DNA from: Lyngbya confervoides BDU141951
Lineage (GTDB): Bacteria; Cyanobacteriota; Cyanobacteriia; Thermosynechococcales; Thermosynechococcaceae
Length of the DNA stretch: 64,000 nucleotides
Assembly (NCBI RefSeq): GCF_000817775.3
Contig: NZ_JTHE03000061.1
Location: 124,001-188,000, forward strand
Direction: 5' to 3'
Shown here piece after piece: positions 63,224-64,000 of the stretch; within the stretch, counting starts at the first letter, position 1, and each line of letters starts with the position of its first letter. A program made the translations under genes and the position numbers. Under the pieces are notes generated by a model. That model ran no database searches, was not told where the DNA came from, and was given only the letters and a program-made list of their open reading frames with translations.

Positions 63224-63574
63224 ATGGGTTGGGAAAAAGCCGTGGCGGTCAGTGAACTGCCAGAGAACAGCAGGAAAGTAGTTACCCTGAAGGGCAACAA
63301 AATTCTGTTGCTGCATCAGCAGGGCGAAATTTATGCCGTGGACAACCGCTGTCCCCACATGAAGCTCCCCCTCAAAAATGGCAAGGTGACTGCAGAAGGG
63401 GCAATCATTTGTCCGTTTCACCGCAGCGCCTTTGAACTATCCACAGGTCAGGTGGCCCATTGGACGCCCTGGCCTCCCGTCGTCGGGAATCTGATGGCCA
63501 TGGCCTCCCAGCCTAAAGCACTCCCCACCTACGCCACAAAGGTGGAGGACGGATCCATCTTTGTCAATCTCTAG
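63224..63574 (+). CDS. Rieske (2Fe-2S) domain protein
   Basis: The 116-aa protein has the Rieske cluster motif CPHMKLPL ... CPFHRSAFEL (CxH and CxxH). Its first residues MGWEKAVAVSELPENS and length fit the small soluble Rieske ferredoxin group. It would carry electrons for an unknown oxygenase or reductase. AGAGAGGA at 63211-63218 precedes the ATG at 63224. Its stop overlaps the end of the convergent thiO by 11 bases. Confidence 0.9.
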   Translation: MGWEKAVAVSELPENSRKVVTLKGNKILLLHQQGEIYAVDNRCPHMKLPLKNGKVTAEGAIICPFHRSAFELSTGQVAHWTPWPPVVGNLMAMASQPKALPTYATKVEDGSIFVNL

Positions 63575-64000
63575 CTATCACCCTTGAGTGACAGTCTTGG
63601 CGGTCAATTTTCGCGCTCGATCCGCAGACCTGACCCCATCGATCCCAACGAAAGTCCGATAGCATTGGATCTAATCGTCGGTGAAGCATCCATTCGGTCA
63701 TTAACTTGGCAGTGACGGGTGCGAGCAGAACACCATTGCGATAGTGCCCCGTGGCGATCGCCAGATTGCCATAGGGACTGGGGCCTAAAATCGGCAGCTC
63801 ATCGGGGGTGAGGGGTCGGTATCCCCACCACTGGGCTTGGGGACGATAGGTAGCCAGGGACGGCAGCATTCGGGTTGCCCCCTGAATCAGCTGTTGCAGT
63901 CCTTCCAAAGTGTTGTGGGGGGCAAACCCAACGGCCTCGCTGGTGGCCCCAATCACGATTTCTCCAGACCGACGCGGCACCAGATACACCTGTGGCCCAA
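63564..64000 (-). CDS. thiO: Glycine oxidase ThiO, C-terminal part (cut by right edge)
   Basis: The visible 145 residues hold the C-terminal end of an FAD-dependent glycine oxidase. VYLVPRRSGEIVIGATSE, WWGYRPLTPDELPILG and ATGHYRNGVLLAPVTAKLM are ThiO landmarks. ThiO makes the imine for thiazole (thiamine) synthesis. In some cyanobacteria ThiO is fused to ThiG; here the frame ends after a 30-residue tail, so no ThiG fusion follows. The N-terminus lies beyond the right edge, and the start codon is not visible. Confidence 0.85.
   Translation of the reverse strand, partial: GPQVYLVPRRSGEIVIGATSEAVGFAPHNTLEGLQQLIQGATRMLPSLATYRPQAQWWGYRPLTPDELPILGPSPYGNLAIATGHYRNGVLLAPVTAKLMTEWMLHRRLDPMLSDFRWDRWGQVCGSSAKIDRQDCHSRVIARD

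Noticed and set aside
63061-63300. Minus-strand ORF of 79 codons upstream of the Rieske gene
   Set aside because: It overlaps the Rieske start region and lacks a ribosome site; the Rieske frame is well supported.

Overview
The window is chromosomal DNA from a beta-carboxysome cyanobacterium. The direct evidence is photosynthesis and carboxysome genes (psaM, ndhB, ccmK3, ccmK4, a Psb35-like protein, a Ycf36/CGLD27 protein, a CURT1-like CAAD protein), a glucosylglycerol-phosphate synthase, and many copies of the HIP1 octamer GCGATCGC, which is typical of cyanobacteria. I cannot name the genus. No rRNA, tRNA, insertion sequence, CRISPR array or prophage gene is visible; this looks like dense core chromosome.

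Layout. 1-9 kb: HpsJ-like membrane protein (cut by the left edge), HtrA-type protease, MIF-like and DUF2949 proteins, a divergent phosphoketolase-like enzyme, a lipoprotein, recF with a ribonuclease D, YciI and cdsA. 9-22 kb: a STAS protein convergent with a REC-PP2C (RsbU-like) phosphatase, coaX, a GAF-GAF-GGDEF cyclase, folP, an ndhB-trpF pair, an ammonium-transporter/PAS/GGDEF fusion and a radical SAM protein. 22-26.5 kb: a compact operon of a PP2C phosphatase, a SIS protein, a 42-residue membrane protein and a HEAT-repeat protein. 26.5-29.5 kb: a class II ribonucleotide reductase split into two overlapping genes. 29.7-42.5 kb: small photosystem genes (Psb35-like, psaM), GNAT, DUF760, pdxH, terC, NlpC/P60, rsmE with a coupled unknown gene, a TPR lipoprotein, CGLD27-asparaginase, a response regulator and a Na+/H+ antiporter. 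42.6-50.4 kb: a REC-GGDEF-EAL protein and then ggpS-gpsA-glpD-glpK, which links glycerol 3-phosphate metabolism to the compatible solute glucosylglycerol. 50.7-57.3 kb: a CAAD protein, a GAF histidine kinase, ccmK4 and ccmK3, and directly upstream a ParA/coiled-coil pair that fits the McdA/McdB carboxysome-positioning system. 57.6-64 kb: pgm, a CtpA-type protease, a VWA protein, a Rieske protein and the C-terminal end of thiO at the right edge.

The points most worth a second look are: the mcdAB-ccmK3K4 neighbourhood; the split NrdJ, whose C-terminal redox cysteines sit in a separate gene with an unusual repetitive linker; the Amt-GGDEF fusion with an intact twin-His pore and a product-inhibition site; the repeated 13-mer at the ggpS promoter; and the PP2C-SIS-small membrane protein-HEAT operon. 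All product names come from reading motifs by eye. No database search was run.
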